A stretch of 64,000 nt of DNA. Origin: Mobilibacterium timonense (GTDB lineage: Bacteria > Bacillota > Clostridia > Peptostreptococcales > Anaerovoracaceae). The position numbers were made by a program, and so were the translations under genes. Of the stretch, positions 1-8,965 are shown one piece after another. Below the pieces are notes generated by a model that worked only from the letters and a program-made list of their open reading frames with translations, was not told the DNA's origin and did not search any database. Location: assembly GCF_900155555.1 (NCBI RefSeq), contig NZ_FUHN01000007.1, positions 181,362 through 245,361 of the forward strand, in the 5' to 3' direction. Every line of letters starts with the position of its first letter. Position 1 is the first letter of the stretch.

Positions 1-26
1 TTATTGTGATCTTTAGTGTAAAAAAA

Positions 27-45
27 CCACCGGCTAAGCCGGTGG
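27..45 (+). repeat. Left-end subterminal hairpin of the IS200 element
   Basis: An 8-bp perfect stem (27-34 with 38-45) closes a TAA loop. A second perfect 6-bp hairpin with a 2-base gap follows at 51-64. In this family the first hairpin is the TnpA recognition structure. That role is inferred from position. Confidence 0.75.
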
Positions 46-73
46 AGTAAGAAGCTTTAGCTTCAAGAAAAAA

Positions 74-127
74 CCTCCTGTGATATCATGAATGAGGCTT
101 CCAACCGCACTCATGTAACAAAGGAGG
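74..127 (+). promoter_or_regulatory. 5' UTR fold masking the tnpA ribosome binding site
   Basis: CCTCCT at 74-79 is exactly complementary to AGGAGG at 122-127, the tnpA Shine-Dalgarno. ATGAG at 92-96 can pair with CTCAT at 110-114 inside the same loop. The fold would hide the ribosome binding site, a translational brake known for IS200 tnpA. The pairing is read directly; the effect is inferred. Confidence 0.65.
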
Positions 128-136
128 AATAAATCG

Positions 137-622
137 ATGGGTAATATTACCAAAACCGACATCAATAGTTTAACACATTCGAAGTGGCGGTGTCAGTATC
201 ACGTAGTGTTTGCGCCGAAGTACAGGAGACAAATTATCTACGGAAAAATAAAAGAGGATATTGGCAAGATACTTAGGCAGTTGTGTGATCAGAAAGGCAT
301 AGAAATAATAGAAGCGGAGTTGTGCCCTGATCATGTACACATGCTGATATCAATTCCGCCAAAATACAGCGTATCGCAAGTGATGGGATATCTGAAGGGA
401 AAAAGCTCACTGATGATATTCGACAGACATGCGAATATGAAATATCGGTATGGGAACAGGCATTTCTGGTGCCGTGGCTATTATGTCGATACAGTTGGCA
501 GAAACAAAAAGGCAATCGCAGAATACATACGAAACCAACTGCAAGAAGATATCGCAAATGATCAATTAACATTGAAGGAGTACATAGACCCGTTCACGGG
601 TAGCAAGAATACGAAGGCATAA
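137..622 (+). CDS. tnpA: IS200/IS605-family transposase TnpA (HUH/Y1)
   Basis: This 161-residue protein is a Y1 single-strand transposase that excises and inserts the element as single-stranded DNA at subterminal hairpins. The metal-binding HUH motif is H66-V67-H68 in CPDHVHML. The catalytic tyrosine is most likely Y130 in AEYIRNQ, with Q134 completing the active-site helix. The N-terminal W-x-C-x-Y-H-V-V-F-A-P-K-Y-R pattern and the length are typical of intact family members. Start ATG 137 follows AAGGAGG at 121-127. The reading frame is uninterrupted, so the gene may be active. It is the only gene in the element and ends before a structured non-coding tail at 623-728. Confidence 0.95.
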   Translation: MGNITKTDINSLTHSKWRCQYHVVFAPKYRRQIIYGKIKEDIGKILRQLCDQKGIEIIEAELCPDHVHMLISIPPKYSVSQVMGYLKGKSSLMIFDRHANMKYRYGNRHFWCRGYYVDTVGRNKKAIAEYIRNQLQEDIANDQLTLKEYIDPFTGSKNTKA

Positions 623-628
623 TAAAAA

Positions 629-720
629 GCGCCCTTAGGCGCAGCCGGAAAATAGAGATGCGGTTGGCAGTCTATTTCGGTGCGTCTTAAGACGCCTGCA
701 AGTAACAGGCCCTTTTAGGG
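629..720 (+). other. Structured non-coding tail of the IS element
   Basis: Between the tnpA stop and the right-end hairpin lie several short perfect dyads: a 5-bp stem at 629-642, the fully palindromic GCGTCTTAAGACGC at 682-695, and CCC/GGG arms at 711-720. No reading frame fits. The segment could be the 3' part of the tnpA transcript or a small RNA. Its role is unknown. Confidence 0.5.
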
Positions 721-728
721 CAAGGACA

Positions 729-751
729 AACCACCAGTTCAACTGGTGGTT
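729..751 (+). repeat. Right-end subterminal hairpin of the IS200 element
   Basis: A 10-bp perfect stem (729-738 with 742-751) closes a TCA loop. The loop-proximal sequence differs from the left-end hairpin, but both share the CCACC/GGTGG core. It is the presumed right-end TnpA recognition structure. Confidence 0.75.
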
Positions 752-825
752 ATGATTATCCTTTTCACCAATTGCTTTCCTGGTTTTATGTTCTCTACGG
801 CTATAAATTCCGCAAAAGGTTATGT

Positions 826-831
826 TATAAT
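826..831 (+). promoter_or_regulatory. Putative -10 element for the aminotransferase gene
   Basis: A perfect TATAAT lies 62 bases ahead of the ATG at 893, just outside the IS element. No convincing -35 box is seen 17 bases upstream, so the promoter is weak or activator-dependent. Confidence 0.5.
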
Positions 832-892
832 ACTGAACGGTATGGTTTTTTATCACAAGTGATAATATGTATATGGGAGAGTTATAACCGAG

Positions 893-2125
893 ATGAAATT
901 AAGTGACGCAATTAATTCCATGCAGTTTTCCCCGATCCGCCGCTTCAATCCCATTGCGGCCGAGGTAGAGGCGCAGGGGACAAAGATTTATAAGCTCAAC
1001 ATCGGGCAGCCGGATATAGAAACACCAGAGTGTTTCATGGATGCTATCAGAGAATATACGAACGGAACGATCGCATATCAGCAGTCCCAGGGTGACAGTC
1101 TCCTGGTGGATGCCATCATCGACTACTTCAAGAGAGACTACAACGTAGAATACACGGAAGATCAGATAATCACCACGAACGGTGGATCCGAGGCTCTGAC
1201 CATGACATTCAGGACCATCCTGAACGAGAATGACGAGGTGATAATTCCGGAGCCTTATTACACAAATTACAACAGCTTTGTGAAGACAGCCGGAGGTCAT
1301 GTCAACCCGGTGAAGACGAGCTCCGAGGACGGATATCAGTATGCGAGGTCCGGGATGCTCGAGACCGCTCTCACCGCAAAGACAAAGGCGGTAGTCGTGA
1401 TCAATCCGAACAACCCTACCGGCCAGGTGCTGGCGGACGAGGAGATGGAGTACATCGCCGACTTCGCAGAGGAGCACGACCTGTGGATCATCTGTGATGA
1501 GGTCTACAGAGAGTATGTTTTTGACGGACTGGCACCTCAGACCTTCGCCTCTCTCGACAGAGTGGCCGACAGGCTGATCGTTATAGATTCAGTGTCCAAG
1601 AGATTTTCTGCTTGTGGAGCCAGGATCGGTTTCGTCGCCTGCAAGAACGAGGAGTTCATGCAGGGGATCATGAAGCTGGCACAGATGAGGCTTTGCGTGT
1701 CTACGGTGGACCAGGTGGGAGCCGCGGCGCTGTTCAGACTGCCCAAGACATATTTCGACGAAGTCAGACAGATCTACCAGAGCAGGAGAGACGCCGCATA
1801 CGAGGAGATCTCAAAGATCCCTGGAGTTACATGTGTGAAGCCAAAGGGCGCTTTTTACATGACTATCGATCTCCCAGTGGATGATGCAGAGGAGTTCCTC
1901 ATGTTCATGCTAACGGAGTTCAGTGACAACGGCGAGACCACCATGTTCGCACCTGCTGCGGGCTTCTACGCCACTGAGGGACTTGGTAAAAAAGAAATAA
2001 GAATAGCGTACGTTCTGAAGGAAGAAGATATGAGAAGGGCCTGCCAGCTCATCCGCCTGGGCGTATCCGCATACAAGAAGAAGTTGGAGCTTCTCAATGC
2101 AAGGATCTGGAGGAATCAGCTATAG
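893..2125 (+). CDS. Pyridoxal-phosphate aminotransferase class I, probable aspartate aminotransferase
   Basis: This 410-residue fold-type I enzyme probably transfers the amino group between aspartate (or a related amino acid) and 2-oxoglutarate in the cytoplasm. NPNNPTG is at residues 171-177, the cofactor-contacting D202 and Y205 are in CDEVY, the Schiff-base lysine is K236 in SVSKRFS, and phosphate-binding R244 follows in GARIGF. A C-terminal EIRIAYVL segment supplies the expected carboxylate-binding arginine. The start at 893 has GGGAGA upstream at 875-880. The gene stands between the IS element and mutS with a 55-base gap. The subfamily is known for aspartate, but substrate cannot be told from sequence alone. 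Confidence 0.88.
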   Translation: MKLSDAINSMQFSPIRRFNPIAAEVEAQGTKIYKLNIGQPDIETPECFMDAIREYTNGTIAYQQSQGDSLLVDAIIDYFKRDYNVEYTEDQIITTNGGSEALTMTFRTILNENDEVIIPEPYYTNYNSFVKTAGGHVNPVKTSSEDGYQYARSGMLETALTAKTKAVVVINPNNPTGQVLADEEMEYIADFAEEHDLWIICDEVYREYVFDGLAPQTFASLDRVADRLIVIDSVSKRFSACGARIGFVACKNEEFMQGIMKLAQMRLCVSTVDQVGAAALFRLPKTYFDEVRQIYQSRRDAAYEEISKIPGVTCVKPKGAFYMTIDLPVDDAEEFLMFMLTEFSDNGETTMFAPAAGFYATEGLGKKEIRIAYVLKEEDMRRACQLIRLGVSAYKKKLELLNARIWRNQL

Positions 2126-2180
2126 GGAACGTTATATTTTTTCAGGAAGCGAAGGCTTCCGGCAGCAGAGGAGATAGACT

Positions 2181-4838
2181 ATGGCGCTGTCACCTATGAT
2201 GCAGCAATACAAGGAAATAAAAGGGACCTATCAGGACTGTCTGCTTATGTTCCGCCTGGGGGACTTCTACGAACTCTTCTTCGAAGATGCCGAGATCGCC
2301 TCCAGAGAGCTGGAACTCACTCTGACGGGCAGGGCCTGCGGGTTGAAGGAAAGGGCTCCCATGTGCGGAGTTCCTTTTCATGCTGCGGACAATTACATAT
2401 CGAGACTTGTAAAAAAGGGCTACAAGGTAGCCATATGCGAGCAGATGGAGGATCCGGCCACGGCGAAGGGGATCGTGAAGAGAGACGTCATCCGGGTGGT
2501 GACTCCGGGCACCCTGGACTTCGACCAGGGATCGTCCAGAAATCTTTTCATCGCATCTCTCGAGATATCCGGGGGAAAGGCATATATAGCTTATTCGGAT
2601 GTGTCAACGGGGGAGCTTTACGCGCTCGAGACCGACTGTGGATCTAAGGACGATTCTCTGGGTTCGGAACTGGCCAAGATCGCCCCGGGAGAGATAATTC
2701 TGACCGGGAAGACAAAGGAAAAGCTGAACGAGATCCTGGACAGGGACGGGAGGTCTTATTACTTCAACGTTGTGGACGACTCGTATTACAGGAAGTCGAC
2801 AGGAGAAAGGGTGATCAAAGAGCATTTTTCCGTGGGCTCTCTCCTGCCGCTCGGCATCGAGGGGAGGAACGGCCTGATATCGGCTATTGGAGCCCTTCTG
2901 ATGTATCTCACGGACACACAGAAGCAGGATCCGTCGCAGATCACTGAGCTGGTGCTCAACGACCCGAAGGGGCACATGATACTGGACCGTGCTACGGTCC
3001 GCAACCTCGAGCTCCTCGAGACGCTGTACGACAAGAACGTCAACGGGTCGCTATTAGGCGTCCTGGACAGGACGAAGACCGCCATGGGAGGAAGGCTGCT
3101 CAGGAGATACGTTCTGGAGCCGCTGACAGACCCGGATGAGATCGATCGCAGGCTGGACGGAGTCCAGGACCTCGTTGATGACGAGGACGTCCTCGATGTG
3201 GTCATCAGCAGCCTGAGAAAGATCTATGATTTTGAGAGACTCAGCGCGAGGGTCAGCAGCGGCCGTGCCAATGCAAAGGATCTCATCGCCCTTAAGGTGA
3301 CCCTGCAGGCCCTTCCAGACCTCCACCAGTCCCTTGCCACATGCAGATCAGAAGTACTGAAGGACATAGACCAGAAGCTTGGCGATTTTTCGGGCCTGGC
3401 AGATGCGATCGAGCGGGCCGTGGTGGATGATCCGCCATTCGTGATCACGGACGGCGGCATAATAAAGGACGGCTATGACGAAGAGCTGGACGGCCTAAAG
3501 GAGTCCATCGCAGACGCCAAAGCATGGATCGCCGGCCTCGAGACGACAGAGAAGGAAAGAACGGGGATCAAGACCCTCAAGGTGGGCTACAACAAGGTCT
3601 TCGGATACTACATAGACGTCAGCAAGGCCGCATCGGCTAATGTTCCGGATGACTACATCAGGAAACAGACACTGGTCAACAACGAGCGGTACATAACACC
3701 AGAACTCAAAGAAAAAGAGGGACTGGTCCTCTCCGCCGAGGCGAAGATCAACGCACTGGAGTACTCTATTTTTTCCAGGCTGAGAGACGAGATAAAGCCG
3801 TATATCCCAGGCCTCCAGAGGGCATCCTCTGCAGTGGGGGCTCTCGATGTACTTGCTTCATTCGCACAGGTGTCCATTTCCGGAGGCTTCGTGAGGCCGG
3901 AGGTGAACGCCGGAAAGGCCATAAGGATCACGGAGGGCAGACATCCGGCGGTGGAAAAGATGATCGGCAGGGAGATGTTCGTGGCGAACGACACGGAGAT
4001 GGATCAGGAGGGTCAGAGCATGCTCATGATCACCGGCCCTAACATGTCTGGTAAGTCCACCTACATGAGACAGACTGCCGTCATCGTGCTCATGGCACAG
4101 ATGGGCTGCTTCGTCCCGGCAAAAGAAGCGGAGATCGGGGTCGTGGACAGGGTGTTCACGAGGATCGGAGCATCGGACAATCTGGCATACGGGCAGTCCA
4201 CTTTCTTTGTAGAGATGAGCGAGCTGGCGAACATTCTGAGGAATGCCACCGACAGAAGCCTCATCATACTGGACGAGATAGGAAGGGGCACCAGCACATT
4301 CGACGGCCTTTCTATTGCCTGGGCCACCGTGGAGTACCTGTGCCGGGACGACCTGAGGATCAGGACCATGTTCGCCACTCACTACCACGAGCTCACCGTC
4401 CTCGACAGGAAGTACCCTTGCATCAGGAACCTTTCGGTGGATGTGAGTGAGAACGGCAGCGACATAGTGTTCCTCCACCGGATAAGGGAAGGGGCGGCCA
4501 GTAAGAGCTACGGGATACATGTGGCCAAGATCGCAGGGATACCTTATCAGGTGAGGCGTGGCGCTCAGGCAAAGCTCAGGGAGCTGGAGGCCGGGGAAGC
4601 CGCTGGAAAGGGCACTGGCATTTCCAGCGAGCAGATATCGATATTCGATGCCGTCGGGGATCAGGAGCCGGAGATCCGGTATGCTCCAAATCCATATGAG
4701 CAGGTGATCGACAGCCTGAGGGCCGTGAACGTGAACGACATCACTCCGATGAAGGCCCTGAATATCATAGACAGCCTGCAGAACCAGGTTAGGGATATCG
4801 ATACGGAATATGATGAAGACCGGGGAGGAGAACTTTGA
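2181..4838 (+). CDS. mutS: DNA mismatch repair protein MutS
   Basis: This 885-residue mismatch sensor has the usual MutS1 layout. The N-terminal mismatch-binding FYEL motif (residues 29-32) supplies the Phe and Glu that probe the mispair. Connector, lever and clamp domains follow, and the ATPase domain carries the Walker A GPNMSGKST at 619-627 and a Walker B LIILDEIGRGTST. Length and domain order match full-length family members. GAGGAGAT lies just before the ATG. The stop overlaps the mutL start by four bases, so the two are probably translationally coupled. There is no sign of truncation. Confidence 0.98.
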   Translation: MALSPMMQQYKEIKGTYQDCLLMFRLGDFYELFFEDAEIASRELELTLTGRACGLKERAPMCGVPFHAADNYISRLVKKGYKVAICEQMEDPATAKGIVKRDVIRVVTPGTLDFDQGSSRNLFIASLEISGGKAYIAYSDVSTGELYALETDCGSKDDSLGSELAKIAPGEIILTGKTKEKLNEILDRDGRSYYFNVVDDSYYRKSTGERVIKEHFSVGSLLPLGIEGRNGLISAIGALLMYLTDTQKQDPSQITELVLNDPKGHMILDRATVRNLELLETLYDKNVNGSLLGVLDRTKTAMGGRLLRRYVLEPLTDPDEIDRRLDGVQDLVDDEDVLDVVISSLRKIYDFERLSARVSSGRANAKDLIALKVTLQALPDLHQSLATCRSEVLKDIDQKLGDFSGLADAIERAVVDDPPFVITDGGIIKDGYDEELDGLKESIADAKAWIAGLETTEKERTGIKTLKVGYNKVFGYYIDVSKAASANVPDDYIRKQTLVNNERYITPELKEKEGLVLSAEAKINALEYSIFSRLRDEIKPYIPGLQRASSAVGALDVLASFAQVSISGGFVRPEVNAGKAIRITEGRHPAVEKMIGREMFVANDTEMDQEGQSMLMITGPNMSGKSTYMRQTAVIVLMAQMGCFVPAKEAEIGVVDRVFTRIGASDNLAYGQSTFFVEMSELANILRNATDRSLIILDEIGRGTSTFDGLSIAWATVEYLCRDDLRIRTMFATHYHELTVLDRKYPCIRNLSVDVSENGSDIVFLHRIREGAASKSYGIHVAKIAGIPYQVRRGAQAKLRELEAGEAAGKGTGISSEQISIFDAVGDQEPEIRYAPNPYEQVIDSLRAVNVNDITPMKALNIIDSLQNQVRDIDTEYDEDRGGEL

Positions 4839-6784
4839 TCCAGAAGTTAGATCCGTTTGTGGCGGATAAGATCGCGGCAGGAGAGGTCATCGAGCGGCCT
4901 CTCTCAGTCGTCAAAGAGCTGGTGGAAAATTCCATCGACGGCCAGGCCACCAGGATCACGGTGGAGATACGCCACGGAGGGAAAGAGTACATCAGAGTGA
5001 CTGACAACGGCACGGGCATCCCCGCTGACCAGTGCCAGCTCGCCTTCGAGCGGCACGCCACCGGAAAGATCAGCACCCTTCAGGACCTGGAGGCCATCGG
5101 CACTCTGGGCTTCAGAGGAGAAGCTCTGGCCAGCATCTGCGCGGTATCCAGGATAACCATGTTCTCAATGACGAGAGATGAGGACGCGGGCGTGAAGCTG
5201 GAGATCCACGGAGGGCGTGTGGTTGCTCAGGAGCCTTTCGCCATGAGTCCAGGGACCACTATGGTCGTCGAAGACCTTTTTTACAACACTCCGGCCCGCC
5301 GCAAGTTCATGAAGAGCGATTCCGCAGAGGCCAGGCCCATTATCACCCTCATCCAGGAGCTGGCAATAAACTACGGGGAGATAAGCTTCACCCTCATAAA
5401 CAACGGGACCGAAGTGATGTCCACGGACGGGCGCGGGAACCGCTTTTCCGCGATCAACAGGATATACAAGTCGCAGGATTACAAGAATCTGCTCGAGGTC
5501 CACGGAAGATATGTGAACGGATACATCTCCGGCCCCGGAGTTACCAGGAGCACGAGGCGAGGGCAGATCTTCTTCGTGAACGGCAGGATAATAGAGAGCT
5601 CAGTGATCGAAAAGGCGGTCATGGACGGTTACGGGGACAGGGTGTTCTCCGGTTATCCCATCGCCATCCTGTTCTTCGACATACCACCGGAGGATCTGGA
5701 CGTGAACATCCATCCGAGCAAGCGGGAGATCAAGCTCTACGACCAGAAGGCCGTGACGGACGACATCAAGGAGGCCATCAGGAAGGTCATGGACCTTTCG
5801 GGCACCATCCCTCAGGCCTCTCAGCCATCGGTGCCTTCCCGGGAAAAAGAGCCAGTGGTCAGGGCGGACGCTGCGGGGGATAGCTCAAATGTCTCTTTTG
5901 AGGAGATCCCGGCGGATACGGTGAAGGACCATGCCGTGAAGTACCATTCTGCTGATGATGAAAAGGCCGCTCCCGAGAAAGAGTCTGCTCCCGGTGATAA
6001 TGCAGCAGTCCTGGATAAGTCATCTGGAAAGATCAAGACGGACCCCATAGATCTCAAGGAATTCCTGGCCATGCAGCCGGAGCCTGAAGAACGGCGGAGA
6101 ATACACGACCAGAGGGATACTACCACTGTCCAATCACAAAACCGTGATATACTTTTCCAGAAGTCCGAAGAGGGGGAATTTGATATAACGCCTCCCGTGG
6201 TGAGACCTTTTCAGTTCGATGATCTCCAGATAAAGGGATATATTTTTGACAGCTACATCATGACTCAGGCGGGAGAGACTATCTACCTGCTGGATCAGCA
6301 TGCAGCGCACGAGAGGATAAACTACGAGCGACTTGTGAAGGCGTACAGAGGAGCCGAACACCTTCCTCAGGCGATACTGGTGCCTTTTACCATACAGACG
6401 TCGGCAGACATCTACACATCGGATAGAGTGTGGATGGAGGACCTTCGACGCATGGGCTTCGACATAGAGGACTTCGGAGCGGATACGTTCGTCGTGCGGG
6501 GAATACCGCCGTACATGAGCCAGAGCGAGGCAAGGGTCTTTGCAGAGACTTATATGGAGGAGCTTGGACAGCTCAAGCCGGGAAACAGGGTCGTGATAGA
6601 CAAGCTGATCATGCGCTCGTGCAAGATGTCGGTAAAGGCTAACGACAGGCTTTCGCCTCAGGAGATGGAAAAGCTCCTGGAGCAGCTGGCAAGGTGCATC
6701 AACCCATTCAGCTGCCCTCATGGAAGGCCGACGTTCGTGAGCTTTACGAAATACGACATAGAGCGGTGGTTCAAAAGAAAGTAA
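4835..6784 (+). CDS. mutL: DNA mismatch repair endonuclease MutL
   Basis: This 649-residue GHKL ATPase links MutS to strand removal. The N-terminal domain has the ATP-binding motifs (VENSID, DNGTGI, GFRGEALASI). The C-terminal domain has the metal-binding endonuclease motif D487-Q-H-A-x-x-E493-x4-E498 and a CPHGRPT box near residue 627. It therefore belongs to the nicking type found in organisms without MutH. A poorly conserved acidic linker (about residues 330-440) separates the domains. The start is TTG at 4835, overlapping the mutS stop, with GGGGAGGAG at 4820-4829. Confidence 0.98.
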   Translation: MIQKLDPFVADKIAAGEVIERPLSVVKELVENSIDGQATRITVEIRHGGKEYIRVTDNGTGIPADQCQLAFERHATGKISTLQDLEAIGTLGFRGEALASICAVSRITMFSMTRDEDAGVKLEIHGGRVVAQEPFAMSPGTTMVVEDLFYNTPARRKFMKSDSAEARPIITLIQELAINYGEISFTLINNGTEVMSTDGRGNRFSAINRIYKSQDYKNLLEVHGRYVNGYISGPGVTRSTRRGQIFFVNGRIIESSVIEKAVMDGYGDRVFSGYPIAILFFDIPPEDLDVNIHPSKREIKLYDQKAVTDDIKEAIRKVMDLSGTIPQASQPSVPSREKEPVVRADAAGDSSNVSFEEIPADTVKDHAVKYHSADDEKAAPEKESAPGDNAAVLDKSSGKIKTDPIDLKEFLAMQPEPEERRRIHDQRDTTTVQSQNRDILFQKSEEGEFDITPPVVRPFQFDDLQIKGYIFDSYIMTQAGETIYLLDQHAAHERINYERLVKAYRGAEHLPQAILVPFTIQTSADIYTSDRVWMEDLRRMGFDIEDFGADTFVVRGIPPYMSQSEARVFAETYMEELGQLKPGNRVVIDKLIMRSCKMSVKANDRLSPQEMEKLLEQLARCINPFSCPHGRPTFVSFTKYDIERWFKRK

Positions 6785-6807
6785 TTCTGAAAGTGGACAT
6801 AAATGAT

Positions 6808-7770
6808 ATGAACGGAAACAATACAGTGGGAAGAAAAAACAACACAGTTTACATTATCGCCGGCCAGACGTGCACGGGAAAGAGCACAGTGGCCTATTAT
6901 CTTGCGAAGAGGATAAACGGAGAGATCGTCAACTGCGATTCTGTCCAGATCTACAAGTACATGGACATCGGGAGCGCGAAGCCCGATAAAAAGCAGATGG
7001 AGCAGGTGCCGCACCACCTGTACGACTTCGTGGATCCGAGGGACAACTTCACGGTAGCTCAGTACCAGAAGCTGGCGCTGGACACGATCGATGACATTCT
7101 GGACAGGGGAAAGACTCCTATTCTGGTAGGAGGTACGGGCCTCTACCTCAACTCTGTATTGTACAAGATGGATTTTGCGGCAAAGCCTGTGGACATGGAA
7201 CGGAGGAAAGAGCTGGAGGCCATCGGAGAACAGCAGGGCTCACAGTACCTGCACCAGCTCCTTTCGGCGGTGGACCCTGATGCGGCTGCCAGGATACATC
7301 CCAACAACATGCGGAAGATCGTGAGGGCGATCGAGGCCTACGAGCTCGGAGACTCCATCGATCCGATGAACAAGCTGCAGCCTAACGATAAGTATGAATT
7401 CAGGTTCTTTGCCCTCACCATGGACAGAGAGTGGCTCTATACCAGGATAAACAGAAGAGCCATAAAGCTCATGCGTTCGGGTCTGATAGACGAGGTGAAG
7501 AGGCTCAAGGCCATGGGGCTCACGGCGGATGACCAGTCCATGAAGTCCATCGGATACAAGGAGACGCTGAAGTATCTTGACGGTGAGATCGATCTCAAGG
7601 AGGCGGTTTACGAGATAATGAGGAACACCAGGCGGTTCGCCAAGAGGCAGATGACCTGGCTGAAGAGATATGACGACGTGAACTGGGTGGAGATCAGGAA
7701 AGGAGAGGCCGTCAGTCAGGTGCTTGACCAGATCCTGGCAGGGGTACCGGAAGCGGCGGCGCAGAAATAG
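6808..7770 (+). CDS. miaA: tRNA dimethylallyltransferase
   Basis: This 320-residue enzyme adds a dimethylallyl group to A37 of tRNAs that read U-initial codons. The P-loop GQTCTGKST is at residues 19-27, NCDSVQIY contains the catalytic aspartate, and VGGTGLYL and the C-terminal helical swivel region are present. I chose ATG 6808 because the family begins a few residues before the P-loop strand. A longer frame from 6694 would overlap mutL and encode non-homologous sequence. The ribosome binding site is weak (GAAAGTGGA), which suggests coupling to mutL 23 bases upstream. The gene ends directly against the next start. Confidence 0.96.
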   Translation: MNGNNTVGRKNNTVYIIAGQTCTGKSTVAYYLAKRINGEIVNCDSVQIYKYMDIGSAKPDKKQMEQVPHHLYDFVDPRDNFTVAQYQKLALDTIDDILDRGKTPILVGGTGLYLNSVLYKMDFAAKPVDMERRKELEAIGEQQGSQYLHQLLSAVDPDAAARIHPNNMRKIVRAIEAYELGDSIDPMNKLQPNDKYEFRFFALTMDREWLYTRINRRAIKLMRSGLIDEVKRLKAMGLTADDQSMKSIGYKETLKYLDGEIDLKEAVYEIMRNTRRFAKRQMTWLKRYDDVNWVEIRKGEAVSQVLDQILAGVPEAAAQK

Positions 7771-8949
7771 ATGAGAGATGATCCTGAAAAATTCAGATCT
7801 CATAACAAGAGCGACAAGCCGGACAACATCGTAGAGAGAGAGAATGAGATATTTCTCCAGTGCGAGAAGATACAGAAGGAGCTGCCGGGGTTCCTCAGGG
7901 ATTATTTTGTCTATCTCAAGGGAAACGTCCTGCCGATGACCAGGCTGGCATATCTCAACGACGTGAAGTTCTTTTTCACATATCTCGTAAACGACACGGA
8001 TCTCACGGATGCGGCGACTCCAAAGGATGTCACCGTTGAAGACATCCGCAGGATCACGGCGAGAGATATCAATTTTTTTCTGGACTATTGCAGGCGTTAC
8101 GTAGTGGATGACGGCGGCTCTTCCACTGTGTACGAGAACAGCAACAGGACGCTGGCCAGGAAAAAGTCATCTGTCTCGGTGCTATTCAAGGAACTCTACA
8201 GGGACGGTCTTGTGGAAAAGAATATCACCGACGGGTTCGACCCGATCCGCGTGCCCAAGGCGGGCGAAAGGCAGATAAAGGCTCTCCAGGACGACGAGGT
8301 GATGATCATGCTGGATGCGGTCACCACCGGAGCGTATTTTGGCCCCCACGAGAGGAGTTACTGGGAGAGGACGAAACTGAGGGACAAGGCCATACTCGTT
8401 CTTTTCGTGACATATGGCCTGAGGCTTTCCGAGCTCCAGCAGCTCAACGTTTCAAGCTTCAACTTCTCGAGAGGTGAGTTTACCATCTACCGCAAGAGGG
8501 ACAAGGAGTCCGTGATGCCTCTGAACAGGTCCGTTATCATGACGGTCAGGGATTACCTGAACAATGAGCGCGTCAACATACCTCCGTACAGTCCGGAACA
8601 CGAGGATGCCCTTTTTCTTTCGCTGCAGGGAAAGCGCATGACGAGCAGGGCTATCAGAGATCTGGTAAAGAAATATACGGCGATCGCTCTCAACACCACC
8701 AGGGACAATGGATACAGCCCACACAAGCTCCGCGCCACCGCGGCTACCAGCCTCATCGGAAGGGGAAACTCCATTTATGATGTTCAGGCGCTCCTGGACC
8801 ATGAGCAGGTGACCACTACGCAGCTATACGCCTCCCATAAGAAAAATGTCAGAAGAGATCTCGTGAACGACATGGAGTGGGAACTCGAGCGCCGTGAAGG
8901 CCAGGAAGACTCTCCATCTGGAGAAAATGGAAACAACAGACAGAAATAG
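7771..8949 (+). CDS. Tyrosine recombinase, XerC/XerD-like
   Basis: This 392-residue protein is a tyrosine site-specific recombinase. An N-terminal SAM-like core-binding domain (about 40-160) precedes the catalytic domain with R218 (YGLRLSEL), a candidate K242/K245, H318 and R321 (HKLR), H344 (LLDHEQ) and nucleophile Y353 (QLYASH). All catalytic residues are present, so it should be active. Its ATG begins immediately after the miaA stop, and it sits in the mismatch-repair operon with no phage genes nearby. That suggests a resident Xer-type protein for chromosome dimer resolution rather than an integrase. Family length is usually about 300, so the 392 residues include extended N- and C-termini. 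Confidence 0.88.
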   Translation: MRDDPEKFRSHNKSDKPDNIVERENEIFLQCEKIQKELPGFLRDYFVYLKGNVLPMTRLAYLNDVKFFFTYLVNDTDLTDAATPKDVTVEDIRRITARDINFFLDYCRRYVVDDGGSSTVYENSNRTLARKKSSVSVLFKELYRDGLVEKNITDGFDPIRVPKAGERQIKALQDDEVMIMLDAVTTGAYFGPHERSYWERTKLRDKAILVLFVTYGLRLSELQQLNVSSFNFSRGEFTIYRKRDKESVMPLNRSVIMTVRDYLNNERVNIPPYSPEHEDALFLSLQGKRMTSRAIRDLVKKYTAIALNTTRDNGYSPHKLRATAATSLIGRGNSIYDVQALLDHEQVTTTQLYASHKKNVRRDLVNDMEWELERREGQEDSPSGENGNNRQK

Positions 8950-8965
8950 AAGGGAAAACGATAAG

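Larger units (their letters stand above)
1..760 (+). mobile_element. IS200/IS605-family element (tnpA only)
   Basis: The element carries one tnpA gene (137-622) and no tnpB. It is framed by the two subterminal hairpins expected of single-strand transposing IS200 elements: a left one at 27-45 (8-bp stem, 3-nt loop) and a right one at 729-751 (10-bp stem, 3-nt loop). There are no terminal inverted repeats, as expected for this family. The exact ends cannot be fixed by eye; the left end lies within the first ~25 bases or just outside the window, and the right end a few bases beyond 751. The next gene starts at 893 with its own promoter, so the insertion looks intergenic. Confidence 0.8.

Noticed and set aside
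2145-2160. GGAAGC/GCTTCC hairpin before mutS
   Set aside because: It has no T run and only six base pairs, so I did not call a terminator.
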